Source of the DNA: a virus
Reading direction: 5' to 3' (one strand)
Virus record (IMG/VR): IMGVR_UViG_3300044705_000012
Span: 1-35,099 of that record
DNA: 35,099 bases
A program made the position numbers and the translations under genes. The notes beneath the pieces were generated by a model, which saw nothing but the letters and a program-made list of their open reading frames with translations, was not told the origin of the DNA and ran no database searches. Each line of letters opens with the position of its first letter. The first letter of the stretch is position 1. Shown here piece after piece: positions 5,992 through 11,679 of the stretch.

Positions 5992-6681
5992 TCAGAAAGG
6001 AGGCTCATCATCATCGTTACGGCTGCGCCGCGCCGGTGCGCGCTTGGTAGCGGCTGCCTTCTTCGCGGGAGCAGCCTTCGCAGTCTTCTTGGCGGCCTTG
6101 CGGGGCGGTGGCGGTGTGTCGTCCTCGTCCTCTTCGTCATCCTCCTCGTCCTCGGCCTCCTCATCTTCCTCGTCCTCTACATCCTCATCATCTTCGTCAT
6201 ACTCCTCCTCATCCTCCGGCTCTTCATCCTTCGGCGGCAGGTACCGATCGATCTTCGCGTTGTGGTCGCCTTCGTACTCCTCCAGCTTGGTGGAGAATCG
6301 CACGAGCGCACCGACCACCTTGATGCGCCCCATCTTGATGATGTTGCCCTCTTCATCGACGGTGGTGGCGGCCCAGTCCCGCTTGGTTCCCTGGATGCCG
6401 GAGAGGAAGCGCGCTACGCGGAATGCGGTCTGCGGCGTGTCCACCACGTTGTCCCAGATGGGTGCCCCGTCGTACTTCGGCTTGCCGGACGCCTTGCCGT
6501 CGACGATGATCAGCACCTTGATCATGTTGTTGCCGGCACTGGACTCCGTCACCTTGGCTGACTTGATTCGGCCTTGGTACACGCCCTTGGGAGGAGTCGG
6601 ACCATCATAGGGCTCGAAATCATCCTCCTCCACATTGTCGAGGTCTGCGCCGGTGACGCTCCACTTGACCTTCTTGACCAT
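5992..6681 (-). CDS. Single-stranded-DNA-binding protein (DUF669-like) with acidic PF tail
   Basis: 229 residues, ATG after GGAGAAGGC. Residues 1-150 form the likely OB-type domain (PPKGVYQGRIKSAKVTESSA, MIKVLIIVDGKASGKPKYDG, FLSGIQGTKRDWAATTVDEE). Residues about 155-200 are an extremely acidic Asp/Glu run, then comes a Lys/Ala/Pro-rich stretch, and the protein ends NDDDEPPF. That tip copies the C-terminal hook by which bacterial SSB recruits repair and replication proteins. It stands beside a Sak4-like ATPase, the usual partner of such proteins in phage recombination. The Glu/Asp run produces a long antisense Ser-rich ORF that is not a gene. Confidence 0.8.
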   Translation of the reverse strand: MVKKVKWSVTGADLDNVEEDDFEPYDGPTPPKGVYQGRIKSAKVTESSAGNNMIKVLIIVDGKASGKPKYDGAPIWDNVVDTPQTAFRVARFLSGIQGTKRDWAATTVDEEGNIIKMGRIKVVGALVRFSTKLEEYEGDHNAKIDRYLPPKDEEPEDEEEYDEDDEDVEDEEDEEAEDEEDDEEDEDDTPPPPRKAAKKTAKAAPAKKAAATKRAPARRSRNDDDEPPF

Positions 6682-6684
6682 TGG

Positions 6685-7497
6685 TTAGCCTTCTCCTCGT
6701 TGCCGTCGCCGAGTCGGAGTGACTGGCTTCTCGATCATATCTATCAACTCAGGCATGGTGACATCATCTGTATAGCGCCCGAAGGCTCGCAACTGATCCT
6801 TTGCGATGTAGGTGATGTCCTTGTCCTTGTCATGCGTTGTCTGCCAAACGATCCGGCGATGCTCGCGCTTGTCGGGACCTGTGCGGACTCCCATGTATCC
6901 AACGGATGTCATGAGCGCCATGACGTAGTGCGCAACTACAAAGCCTTTGTCAGCGCCTCCTTGGATTGTTGGCAGCATCATTGCTGCTCCGTCGAGATCT
7001 TCAACCCGCATCGCGTGGGCGAGGAAGAGACAGTTCAGCGGAAGGTCTACAACCTGTTCAACCCAACGCTTCAATCGGTTCTGCGATAGCTGATGCTCCG
7101 GCCTATCCGGCAAATCCTCATCCCGGTCTGGCTTTCGCGCCTTCATCTCCCGCAGTGCGCCTCGCATAAACTTGTTCTGCAAGGTTGTCGTGGTGTCGAT
7201 GATGACCCACTCGCGGTGGCTGTAGTCCCCGTTCTGTGCTGCTTCCAACCAATCCCAAGCATCCCGATCGGTCTGAATCCGCACCATGCTCGACTTCGAT
7301 CCGGCACGGGCAGCAGCCCGGATGCCCGGCTCGCAGGCGAGGAACACAGAGTTTGGTGCCGTCCCGCCCAGGACTGTCTTCCCGCAGCCCGGAAACCCAT
7401 ACACCATTGTGTTGATTGACTCGTTGAAGTCCTCCAGCGGAACTTCAGCTAGCGCACGCCTAGCCGGAGCGCTTGTGACTGATCTTCGCGGCGGCAG
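6685..7497 (-). CDS. Sak4-like RecA-fold ATPase, probable CTG start
   Basis: Walker A is GFPGCGKT (residues 34-41 with the start used here) and a Walker B-like strand is EWVIIDTTTT. The fold and size fit phage Sak4-type single-strand annealing ATPases. The frame stays open and protein-like upstream of the first ATG (7407): PPRRSVTSAPARRALAEVPL and EDFNESINT, a segment typical of actinophage homologues. It contains no ATG, GTG or TTG, but a CTG at 7495-7497 lies 7 bases after GAGGTG, so I place the start there (270 residues). The next gene encodes the single-stranded-DNA-binding protein, its functional partner. Confidence 0.8.
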   Translation of the reverse strand: MPPRRSVTSAPARRALAEVPLEDFNESINTMVYGFPGCGKTVLGGTAPNSVFLACEPGIRAAARAGSKSSMVRIQTDRDAWDWLEAAQNGDYSHREWVIIDTTTTLQNKFMRGALREMKARKPDRDEDLPDRPEHQLSQNRLKRWVEQVVDLPLNCLFLAHAMRVEDLDGAAMMLPTIQGGADKGFVVAHYVMALMTSVGYMGVRTGPDKREHRRIVWQTTHDKDKDITYIAKDQLRAFGRYTDDVTMPELIDMIEKPVTPTRRRQRGEG

Positions 7498-7569
7498 TTG
7501 ATCTCACCTCTATCTATCCCGTCTTTTGTCTTCCCGAGGCAGATCATAGACCCTATGATGTAGTGTACA

Positions 7570-7851
7570 TCACCGAGGCCGATAGCGGCCCAACTGCCGT
7601 GCCTTCTCGGCCTCTTCCTGTCGAGCGCGTGCTGCTGCGAGGATATCGGGTCGTGGGCCCTCGATCTGCTCCACCGCGAGCCAGGAACCAGATGCGAAGA
7701 TAGCCCCGTTCTCCTCATTGCCGTTGACATCTTGCACACCGATCGACAGATGGCCCTTCTCATCGATGCTGTACGCGATCAGATCTCCCTGGAATGTGTT
7801 GCCCATCACAGGAGACTTCAGTTCTGAGATGGTGTGTACCTTGACTTTCAT
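7570..7851 (-). CDS. 93-aa phage protein of unknown function
   Basis: The ATG at 7851 is preceded by AAGGAGAAGTC, an excellent ribosome site. The first 65 residues look like a β-rich domain (MKVKVHTISELKSPVMGNTF, HLSIGVQDVNGNEENGAIFA, SGSWLAVEQIEG) and the last 25 form a charged helix ending in QLGRYRPR. No family was recognised. It is followed by the Sak4-like gene after 72 bases that include a second, shorter frame I do not regard as a gene. Confidence 0.7.
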   Translation of the reverse strand: MKVKVHTISELKSPVMGNTFQGDLIAYSIDEKGHLSIGVQDVNGNEENGAIFASGSWLAVEQIEGPRPDILAAARARQEEAEKARQLGRYRPR

Positions 7852-7884
7852 GACTTCTCCTTGGGGTGTCGTCGGGGGTGTGGC

Positions 7885-7920
7885 TTAGAACTCGAAGAAT
7901 CCATCAATCCAATCGCTCAC
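7885..7920 (-). CDS. 11-codon mini-ORF with strong ribosome-binding site
   Basis: A GTG at 7920 encodes VSDWIDGFFEF then TAA. AAAGGAGGGG stands 3-5 bases upstream, a near-perfect Shine-Dalgarno that serves no other start. The peptide is acidic and aromatic. It sits between a 46-aa membrane protein and a 93-aa gene that has its own ribosome site. It may be a translated micro-peptide or a leader. Confidence is low because of the size. Confidence 0.35.
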   Translation of the reverse strand: MSDWIDGFFEF

Positions 7921-7943
7921 TTGCCCCTCCTTTCCTTTGCTAG

Positions 7944-8084
7944 CTATGAAAGGCCAAGCATCACAAACCCTACCGAGCACAATGCAGATCCGATGAAGAG
8001 AAGTCCCAGGACGATCCAAACCATCCTGCGACGCCTACGCGTACGCCTCGGGTCGTACACTCTGCTTGTCTGGTATTCACTCAT
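7944..8084 (-). CDS. 46-aa membrane protein with Arg-rich head
   Basis: ATG at 8084 overlaps the upstream TGA (ATGA). The product begins MSEYQTSRVYDPRRTRRRRR and continues MVWIVLGLLFIGSALCSVGF before VMLGLS. A strongly basic cytoplasmic head precedes one long helix, so topology should be N-in. No family was recognised. The gene is coupled to the membrane protein upstream, and the two could form a complex. Confidence 0.65.
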   Translation of the reverse strand: MSEYQTSRVYDPRRTRRRRRMVWIVLGLLFIGSALCSVGFVMLGLS

Positions 8085-8440
8085 GATGTTGGCCTTTGTC
8101 TTGGTCTGGTAGTCTGATAGCCAATGCTGCGGCAGATAGGTTGTTGTAGCGCCTGGACTTCAGGCTCATCGCCTTCGGACTTCTTTGCACTCTTGTTGGG
8201 AGGCTTAAGTTTCCCCCAGGACTCATGCCGCCAGAGGATCAAATGCCTGATCTGCATGGCGGCGCACACAGCAGGCATGAGCACCATCCAGAGGTGCCGG
8301 GAAGCGATTCCGTATCCAACCATAAGCAGTTGCCCTACAAGGCCAACCGACCAACCGAGCTTGCGGCGTTCCCCGACAAGATACAGACCTGTTGGTATGC
8401 ATGCATATGCGGCATCAATGAGAATATCGGCTAGCCTCAC
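8081..8440 (-). CDS. 119-aa multi-span membrane protein
   Basis: GTG at 8440 overlaps the upstream stop (GTGA). Hydrophobic segments run from about residue 8 to 24 (IDAAYACIPTGLYLVG) and 32 to 67 (LVGQLLMVGYGIASRHLWMV, LMPAVCAAMQ), giving two or three helices. The C-terminal 50 residues are charged and likely cytoplasmic (KLKPPNKSAKKSEGDEPEVQ). It is linked by four-base overlaps to both neighbours. No family was recognised; a phage membrane protein of unknown role. Confidence 0.65.
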   Translation of the reverse strand: MRLADILIDAAYACIPTGLYLVGERRKLGWSVGLVGQLLMVGYGIASRHLWMVLMPAVCAAMQIRHLILWRHESWGKLKPPNKSAKKSEGDEPEVQALQQPICRSIGYQTTRPRQRPTS

Positions 8441-8643
8441 CTTCGCTGTCGCCTTTCCCTTTGCCGGTTGACCCAATCTCTCGCCTTGGCATCTTGGTTG
8501 ATCTTCGCATTCATCGCCGCGCGATTTCGCAGCGACTTCCATTGAATCCGTTCAGATTTGCTACTAGTCAGCCAGCGCCAGAAGGAGATCTTGGCCACAT
8601 CATCGAAAGTTGGCCACACCAGATCCTTGGGAACCCTGAACAT
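8437..8643 (-). CDS. 68-aa basic phage protein
   Basis: I prefer the ATG at 8643, nine bases after AGGAG, over the ATG at 8649, which is only three bases away from it. The product starts MFRVPKDLVWPTFDDVAKIS, has a Trp-rich middle (FWRWLTSSKSERIQWKS), and ends in a very basic helix (RDWVNRQRERRQRR). The charge suggests nucleic-acid binding, but no motif is recognised. It directly follows the nuclease gene, so it may be a small accessory factor. Confidence 0.65.
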   Translation of the reverse strand: MFRVPKDLVWPTFDDVAKISFWRWLTSSKSERIQWKSLRNRAAMNAKINQDAKARDWVNRQRERRQRR

Positions 8644-8649
8644 TTGCAT

Positions 8650-9780
8650 TCACTCCTCTGTTGACTTCCTGTGATCGGCATATGGGTCCTGTACCCGATA
8701 CATGGCATCACGGTACTCCTCCCAACCATTCCCGCCCTCATGAAGTAGGCACATGTGGTAGAACGGGCAATCCCATTGGCAGTCACGGGTTGTACGTTTG
8801 ATGAGAGGCAGCCAGCCCTTCCGATAAGCCTCCATGTGCAGCAGTTCGCCTTGAATCCTTGCGATCTGCTGCTGACGCTCGCGCGCTGTACGCTTCACCG
8901 CGTGCCGTACAAACAGCGGTTGCGGCTGCTGCTTGGAGACTTCCCCGAGGACCGTTAGATGATTGGCGGCAGCTATCGATTCCAACTCGTCAAGCTTTTT
9001 ACCGCGCAGGTCTCGCATTTCCCAGCCATCGATGTTTTCAAGCGCGTCGATGTAATGGGCCCGGGTCGGCTTGTTTGTGTAGTGCCCCTCAGCCGTCCTG
9101 GGGCGGGTATCTGGCAGCGCCTTGCGAAGGAAGTTGTACTGAATGCCGCGCAGACGTTCACCCTTCTTGATCATCTTGGACTGCTGTAGGTGTTGGCTGG
9201 CGACTGCCCAGTATGTGCCAGCCTGATCGTCGAGCGGTAGGTGATCAGTTACAACTGCCTTAGCGGTCTTGTGCTCTCCAAGCCAGAGCGAGTCATCCGT
9301 CAGATCTCTGTACACCAAGTCATATGTGCCCGCTAGGATGGCCATAACGGTCTTAATGTCGTCCGGGTCAAGTATGTCTACCTGGAATGTAAATTCTGGC
9401 TGTAGGATGTGCCAGGAGTCGTCCTTGCCCCAGTGCTTCACATACTCGTCGAGAAGGACAAGCCCTAGCTCACGGGCCGGCACCAACTTCTCCTCGATGA
9501 CGGACTCTGCGCCATTGCCGAGACGGTTGGAGGTCTTGATGTATCGTAGTTCGCCTTCACTCCAAGAGTCGAAGGTTTCGGCCGGATGCACCCCGCGCTT
9601 CAACCCAGGACCGCAGTACCAGATTGCGAGCGCGAGGTGCACCCCCGTACCGAACCAAAGCGCATCCGACACATCATCAATGGGACGAAGTCCTTCGCGC
9701 CAAGCCATCCACCATCGCCACGGACAGCGCTTCAAGTCCTTGCGTTCGGAGTTCCGGAGGATGACTTGACGCGGAGGCAT
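8650..9780 (-). CDS. Cas4/RecB-like PD-(D/E)XK nuclease with four-cysteine cluster
   Basis: 376 residues, ATG after GGAG. The nuclease core shows GTGVHLALA (44-52, His48), Asp154 in GTYDLVYRD, and LGEHKTAKAV (Glu169, Lys171), followed by LDDQAGTYW (the Q-Y motif), as in RecB/Cas4/AddB-type exonucleases. Cys19 near the N-terminus plus CQWDCPFYHMC near the C-terminus (334, 338, 344) are placed like the 4Fe-4S ligands of Cas4 and AddB. Expected role: 5'-3' DNA end resection feeding the Sak4/ssDNA-binding recombination genes downstream. Start and end are bounded tightly by neighbours. Confidence 0.88.
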   Translation of the reverse strand: MPPRQVILRNSERKDLKRCPWRWWMAWREGLRPIDDVSDALWFGTGVHLALAIWYCGPGLKRGVHPAETFDSWSEGELRYIKTSNRLGNGAESVIEEKLVPARELGLVLLDEYVKHWGKDDSWHILQPEFTFQVDILDPDDIKTVMAILAGTYDLVYRDLTDDSLWLGEHKTAKAVVTDHLPLDDQAGTYWAVASQHLQQSKMIKKGERLRGIQYNFLRKALPDTRPRTAEGHYTNKPTRAHYIDALENIDGWEMRDLRGKKLDELESIAAANHLTVLGEVSKQQPQPLFVRHAVKRTARERQQQIARIQGELLHMEAYRKGWLPLIKRTTRDCQWDCPFYHMCLLHEGGNGWEEYRDAMYRVQDPYADHRKSTEE

Positions 9781-9781
9781 C

Positions 9782-10108
9782 TCAGACTCCGAAGAGGTCA
9801 GTCGACAGGTTGGTTGTAGAGAGGAAGTTGTTCATCAAAAAGGTCCGGGCTGACACCCGCTTGATGGTAAATCCCTTGTCATACTTGTAGTACGGTTTGC
9901 GCTTACGCTCCCAGACGTTGGTGTCGATAATCGTGATCCGCTTGGTGGGGCAAAATTTACACTCCTCCACGCGCTTGACCTCGATCACCCGCCCTCGACA
10001 ATTCTTGTCCAAGACGTAATCGGTGCAGCGGTAGAAGTCGTGATGGTATGGGTGCTGTTCGACACTTTCCCCGAATGTTCCGATGTCCCCGATTTCCTTG
10101 TGCGCCAT
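9782..10108 (-). CDS. 108-aa Cys-containing protein of unknown function
   Basis: ATG at 10108 preceded by AGGAG at a spacing of 8. The product opens MAHKEIGDIGTFGESVEQHP and contains a Cys set: C in DFYRCTDY, C in LDKNCRG, and EECKFCPTKR, which together could bind one zinc. The second half is basic with many aromatic residues (ERKRKPYYKYDKGFTIKRVS). The gene ends one base before the nuclease start region. It may be a nucleic-acid-binding protein, but no family was recognised. Confidence 0.7.
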   Translation of the reverse strand: MAHKEIGDIGTFGESVEQHPYHHDFYRCTDYVLDKNCRGRVIEVKRVEECKFCPTKRITIIDTNVWERKRKPYYKYDKGFTIKRVSARTFLMNNFLSTTNLSTDLFGV

Positions 10109-10119
10109 GAGTTGAACTC

Positions 10120-10284
10120 CTACTTGATCGTGTCTCCGGTGATCGCACACACGCCCTCGGCCAACTCCAGCTTCTCCTCCGGGGTGAGGGCCTTCAACTC
10201 CTTCAGGAACTCCGAAGCGGAGCGCTTGCCCTCTCCCGCGTTGAAGTAGTTGGAGAGCACCTGCGTCACGGTCTTGGCGGCCAT
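10120..10284 (-). CDS. 54-aa helical phage protein
   Basis: ATG at 10284 encodes MAAKTVTQVLSNYFNAGEGK, then RSASEFLKELKALTPEEKLE, then LAEGVCAITGDTIK. It reads as three short amphipathic helices and is similar in style to small actinophage helix-bundle proteins. Its end supplies the ribosome site of the next gene (TAGGAGTTC). The ribosome site of this gene is GAAGGGTATCCAG. No function is assigned. Confidence 0.7.
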   Translation of the reverse strand: MAAKTVTQVLSNYFNAGEGKRSASEFLKELKALTPEEKLELAEGVCAITGDTIK

Positions 10285-10510
10285 CTGGATACCCTTCGAT
10301 TGTTGAGCTACCTCGTGTAACTCGCGGACTCCTGGAGAAGTGAGAAGGGGATCTCAAGAACCTTCTCCAGAAGCCTGCCAGCCACACGAGAAAGGACTCT
10401 GAGCAGGTTCACCGCGCCGGAAGACCGCTGGGCGCTTTCAGCGGTTGCTACCGGTCTAGCTTCACTCAGTTCGGCTGCCGCACTCTGGCTCGGCGACGGG
10501 TCGAAGCAGC
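10285..10510 (-). other. Gap without a confident gene
   Basis: 226 bases between the 54-aa gene and the possible 77-aa gene. A frame open from 10589 to 10308 ends NLLRVLSRVAGRLLEKVLEI, PFSLLQESASYTR, an amphipathic helix, but it overlaps the upstream frame and no start has a ribosome site. A 7-bp inverted repeat (ACCGCTG/CAGCGGT) lies near 10422-10443. I see no clear promoter. The stretch may be leader RNA following the tRNA transcript. Confidence 0.3.
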
Positions 10511-10744
10511 CTAGTCCCTTTCCTCGTTCGGTTTCACCCCATCCCGGCAACAGACCTCCCAACCCTCGGGGAAAGGCCGAGAGCGGCACGGGGCAGTCGC
10601 TTTACAATGGAGTAGCAGAGCCGAATTGCCGACGTTCAAGATAAGACTGAGGTCATCGCGACAGAGCACCTGGTTTGGAATACCGTCAAAGCGTGCTTGC
10701 GCCTTCTTTGACTGCGAACCCAATCGCTGGTAGTGATCCGACAC
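10511..10744 (-). CDS. Possible 77-aa Cys-rich protein
   Basis: A GTG at 10744 starts a frame MSDHYQRLGSQSKKAQARFD (first residue from GTG) that ends FPEGWEVCCRDGVKPNEERD. One His and four cysteines (HC, C, CC) cluster in the second half and could bind metal, which is unusual for a chance frame. No good Shine-Dalgarno precedes it, and it begins 31 bases after the tRNA. It may be a real small zinc-binding protein or a fortuitous ORF. Confidence 0.45.
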   Translation of the reverse strand: MSDHYQRLGSQSKKAQARFDGIPNQVLCRDDLSLILNVGNSALLLHCKATAPCRSRPFPEGWEVCCRDGVKPNEERD

Positions 10745-10774
10745 TCAGTGATACGCTCGCTCAGCCTTACCTCG

Positions 10775-10855
10775 TGGGGAGAGCAGGATTTGAACCTGCC
10801 GACCTACACTCTTGATCGAAAGAGAGTGGTGCTCTGCCATCCAGCCGTTCTCCCC
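10775..10855 (-). tRNA. tRNA gene with enlarged anticodon arm, isotype unclear
   Basis: Minus strand, 81 bases to position 73 (A at 10775), no encoded CCA. The acceptor stem GGGGAGA pairs perfectly with TCTCCCC, the D-arm contains GGCTGGATGGCAGAGC, and the T-arm is GCAGG-TTCAAAT-CCTGC with perfect pairing. Between D-arm and T-arm there are 31 bases, where a normal short-variable-loop tRNA has about 23. The anticodon stem CACTC(T)/(A)GAGTG encloses a loop of 10-12 bases (contains TTTCGATC) instead of 7, so the anticodon cannot be assigned. It could be a specialised, decoy or decayed tRNA. Confidence 0.8.
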
Positions 10856-10859
10856 TTGC

Positions 10860-10900
10860 GCCGGACCGGATCGACCCACCTCGACATCGTCCGGTCCGGC
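10860..10900 (-). other. Perfect 11-bp inverted repeat just 5' of the tRNA
   Basis: GCCGGACCGGA at 10860-10870 and TCCGGTCCGGC at 10890-10900 are perfect complements with a 19-base loop. The hairpin ends four bases before the tRNA 5' end and follows the gene at 10962-11411. There is no T-run, so it is either a T-less terminator for the upstream gene, a processing signal for the tRNA, or an operator. Confidence 0.6.
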
Positions 10901-10961
10901 TGATGCGGTGTCCTGCTTGTTCCCGGCTCTCTCCTCCGCAAAAGAGGCCAGCAGGGTCGCA

Positions 10962-11411
10962 TCAGAATGGAGCCTCTGCCTCCTCGGCCTCTTCCGTCGA
11001 GGCCGCAGCCCGACGCCTGGCCGGCCGTCGTACCGGCTTGGCCGGAGCCTCGGTCTCCCGCCGCAACGAGCGCTTGCCGCGCGCCTTCGGAGTGGTCTCC
11101 TCCTCGTCCTCCTCAGCATCCGCAGCACGAGAAGTGGACTTCTTGGCTGTCGACTTCTTCGGGGCGGCAGCCGTCCGGTTGGCCCGCACCATCGGTGAGG
11201 CTTCCTGGTTCTCCGGCGAGCGCTGGAACGGCATCCGCAGCGCCGTGGCCAGCCGGACACCCTCCAGGAATGCCGCTTCCTCCTTCTTGGTGCCGAACTT
11301 CACACCCACCTTGTCGATGAGCCAGGCTCCGAACCGCTCTTGAAGGTCAGTCGGTTCCTTGTCCAGATACTTCGTGTAGTCGTACTCATCGACCACTTCT
11401 TGCTTCGCCAT
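10962..11411 (-). CDS. 149-aa protein with basic linker and SSB-like acidic C-terminal tip
   Basis: I use the ATG at 11411 (MAKQEVVDEYDYTKYLDKEP) because GGAG lies 5 bases upstream. The first 75 residues look folded (LQERFGAWLIDKVGVKFGTK, EEAAFLEGVRLATALRM). The rest is low-complexity: Lys/Ala/Thr-rich, then acidic, then Arg/Pro/Ala-rich, and ends EEAEEAEAPF. The acidic stretch closing in Pro-Phe resembles the protein-recruiting tip of SSB and is shared with the ssDNA-binding protein at 5992-6681. It may bind DNA and recruit the same partners. No family was recognised for the folded part. Confidence 0.75.
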   Translation of the reverse strand: MAKQEVVDEYDYTKYLDKEPTDLQERFGAWLIDKVGVKFGTKKEEAAFLEGVRLATALRMPFQRSPENQEASPMVRANRTAAAPKKSTAKKSTSRAADAEEDEEETTPKARGKRSLRRETEAPAKPVRRPARRRAAASTEEAEEAEAPF

Positions 11412-11490
11412 CATGCTCCTTGCCCTCGGCGACCAGAGTCCATATTCCCTCAACTGGTCGATCATACCTGAGAAATGCAGTGCTGAAAAG

Positions 11491-11679
11491 CTAGTCCTGT
11501 TGAGGCCGGATCACAATCTCGATGTTGTCGGGATTCCCAATCGCTGCAAGAGTTTCCCGTGGAACGTACACCGTCCCCAGTCGATTCTTGTCACCAACCG
11601 GGATCTCCTTGAATCGACGGCTGTGAACCTTCTCGGCCTCAAACTTGAGAGCCACAACAACTTCAGGGACCTCAGACAT
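11491..11679 (-). CDS. 62-aa β-rich small protein
   Basis: ATG at 11679 follows AAGGAG at a spacing of 7 and overlaps the end of the helicase gene by 8 bases. The product starts MSEVPEVVVALKFEAEKVHS, continues RRFKEIPVGDKNRLGTVYVP and ends NPDNIEIVIRPQQD. It looks like a compact β-barrel or single-stranded-binding-like mini-domain, but no family was recognised. Translational coupling to the helicase suggests a helper role. Confidence 0.75.
   Translation of the reverse strand: MSEVPEVVVALKFEAEKVHSRRFKEIPVGDKNRLGTVYVPRETLAAIGNPDNIEIVIRPQQD

Noticed and set aside
6044-6610. Plus-strand Ser-rich ORF of 188 codons
   Set aside because: Its Ser run is the mirror of the Asp/Glu codons of the ssDNA-binding protein on the minus strand.
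7449-7763. Minus-strand 104-codon frame, end MICLGKTKDGIDRGEIN...
   Set aside because: It overlaps the start of the Sak4-like gene and the 93-aa gene in other frames, and its ribosome site is poor.
10308-10589. Minus-strand 93-codon frame after the tRNA
   Set aside because: Overlaps the possible 77-aa gene and has no ribosome site; kept only as a note in the gap entry.
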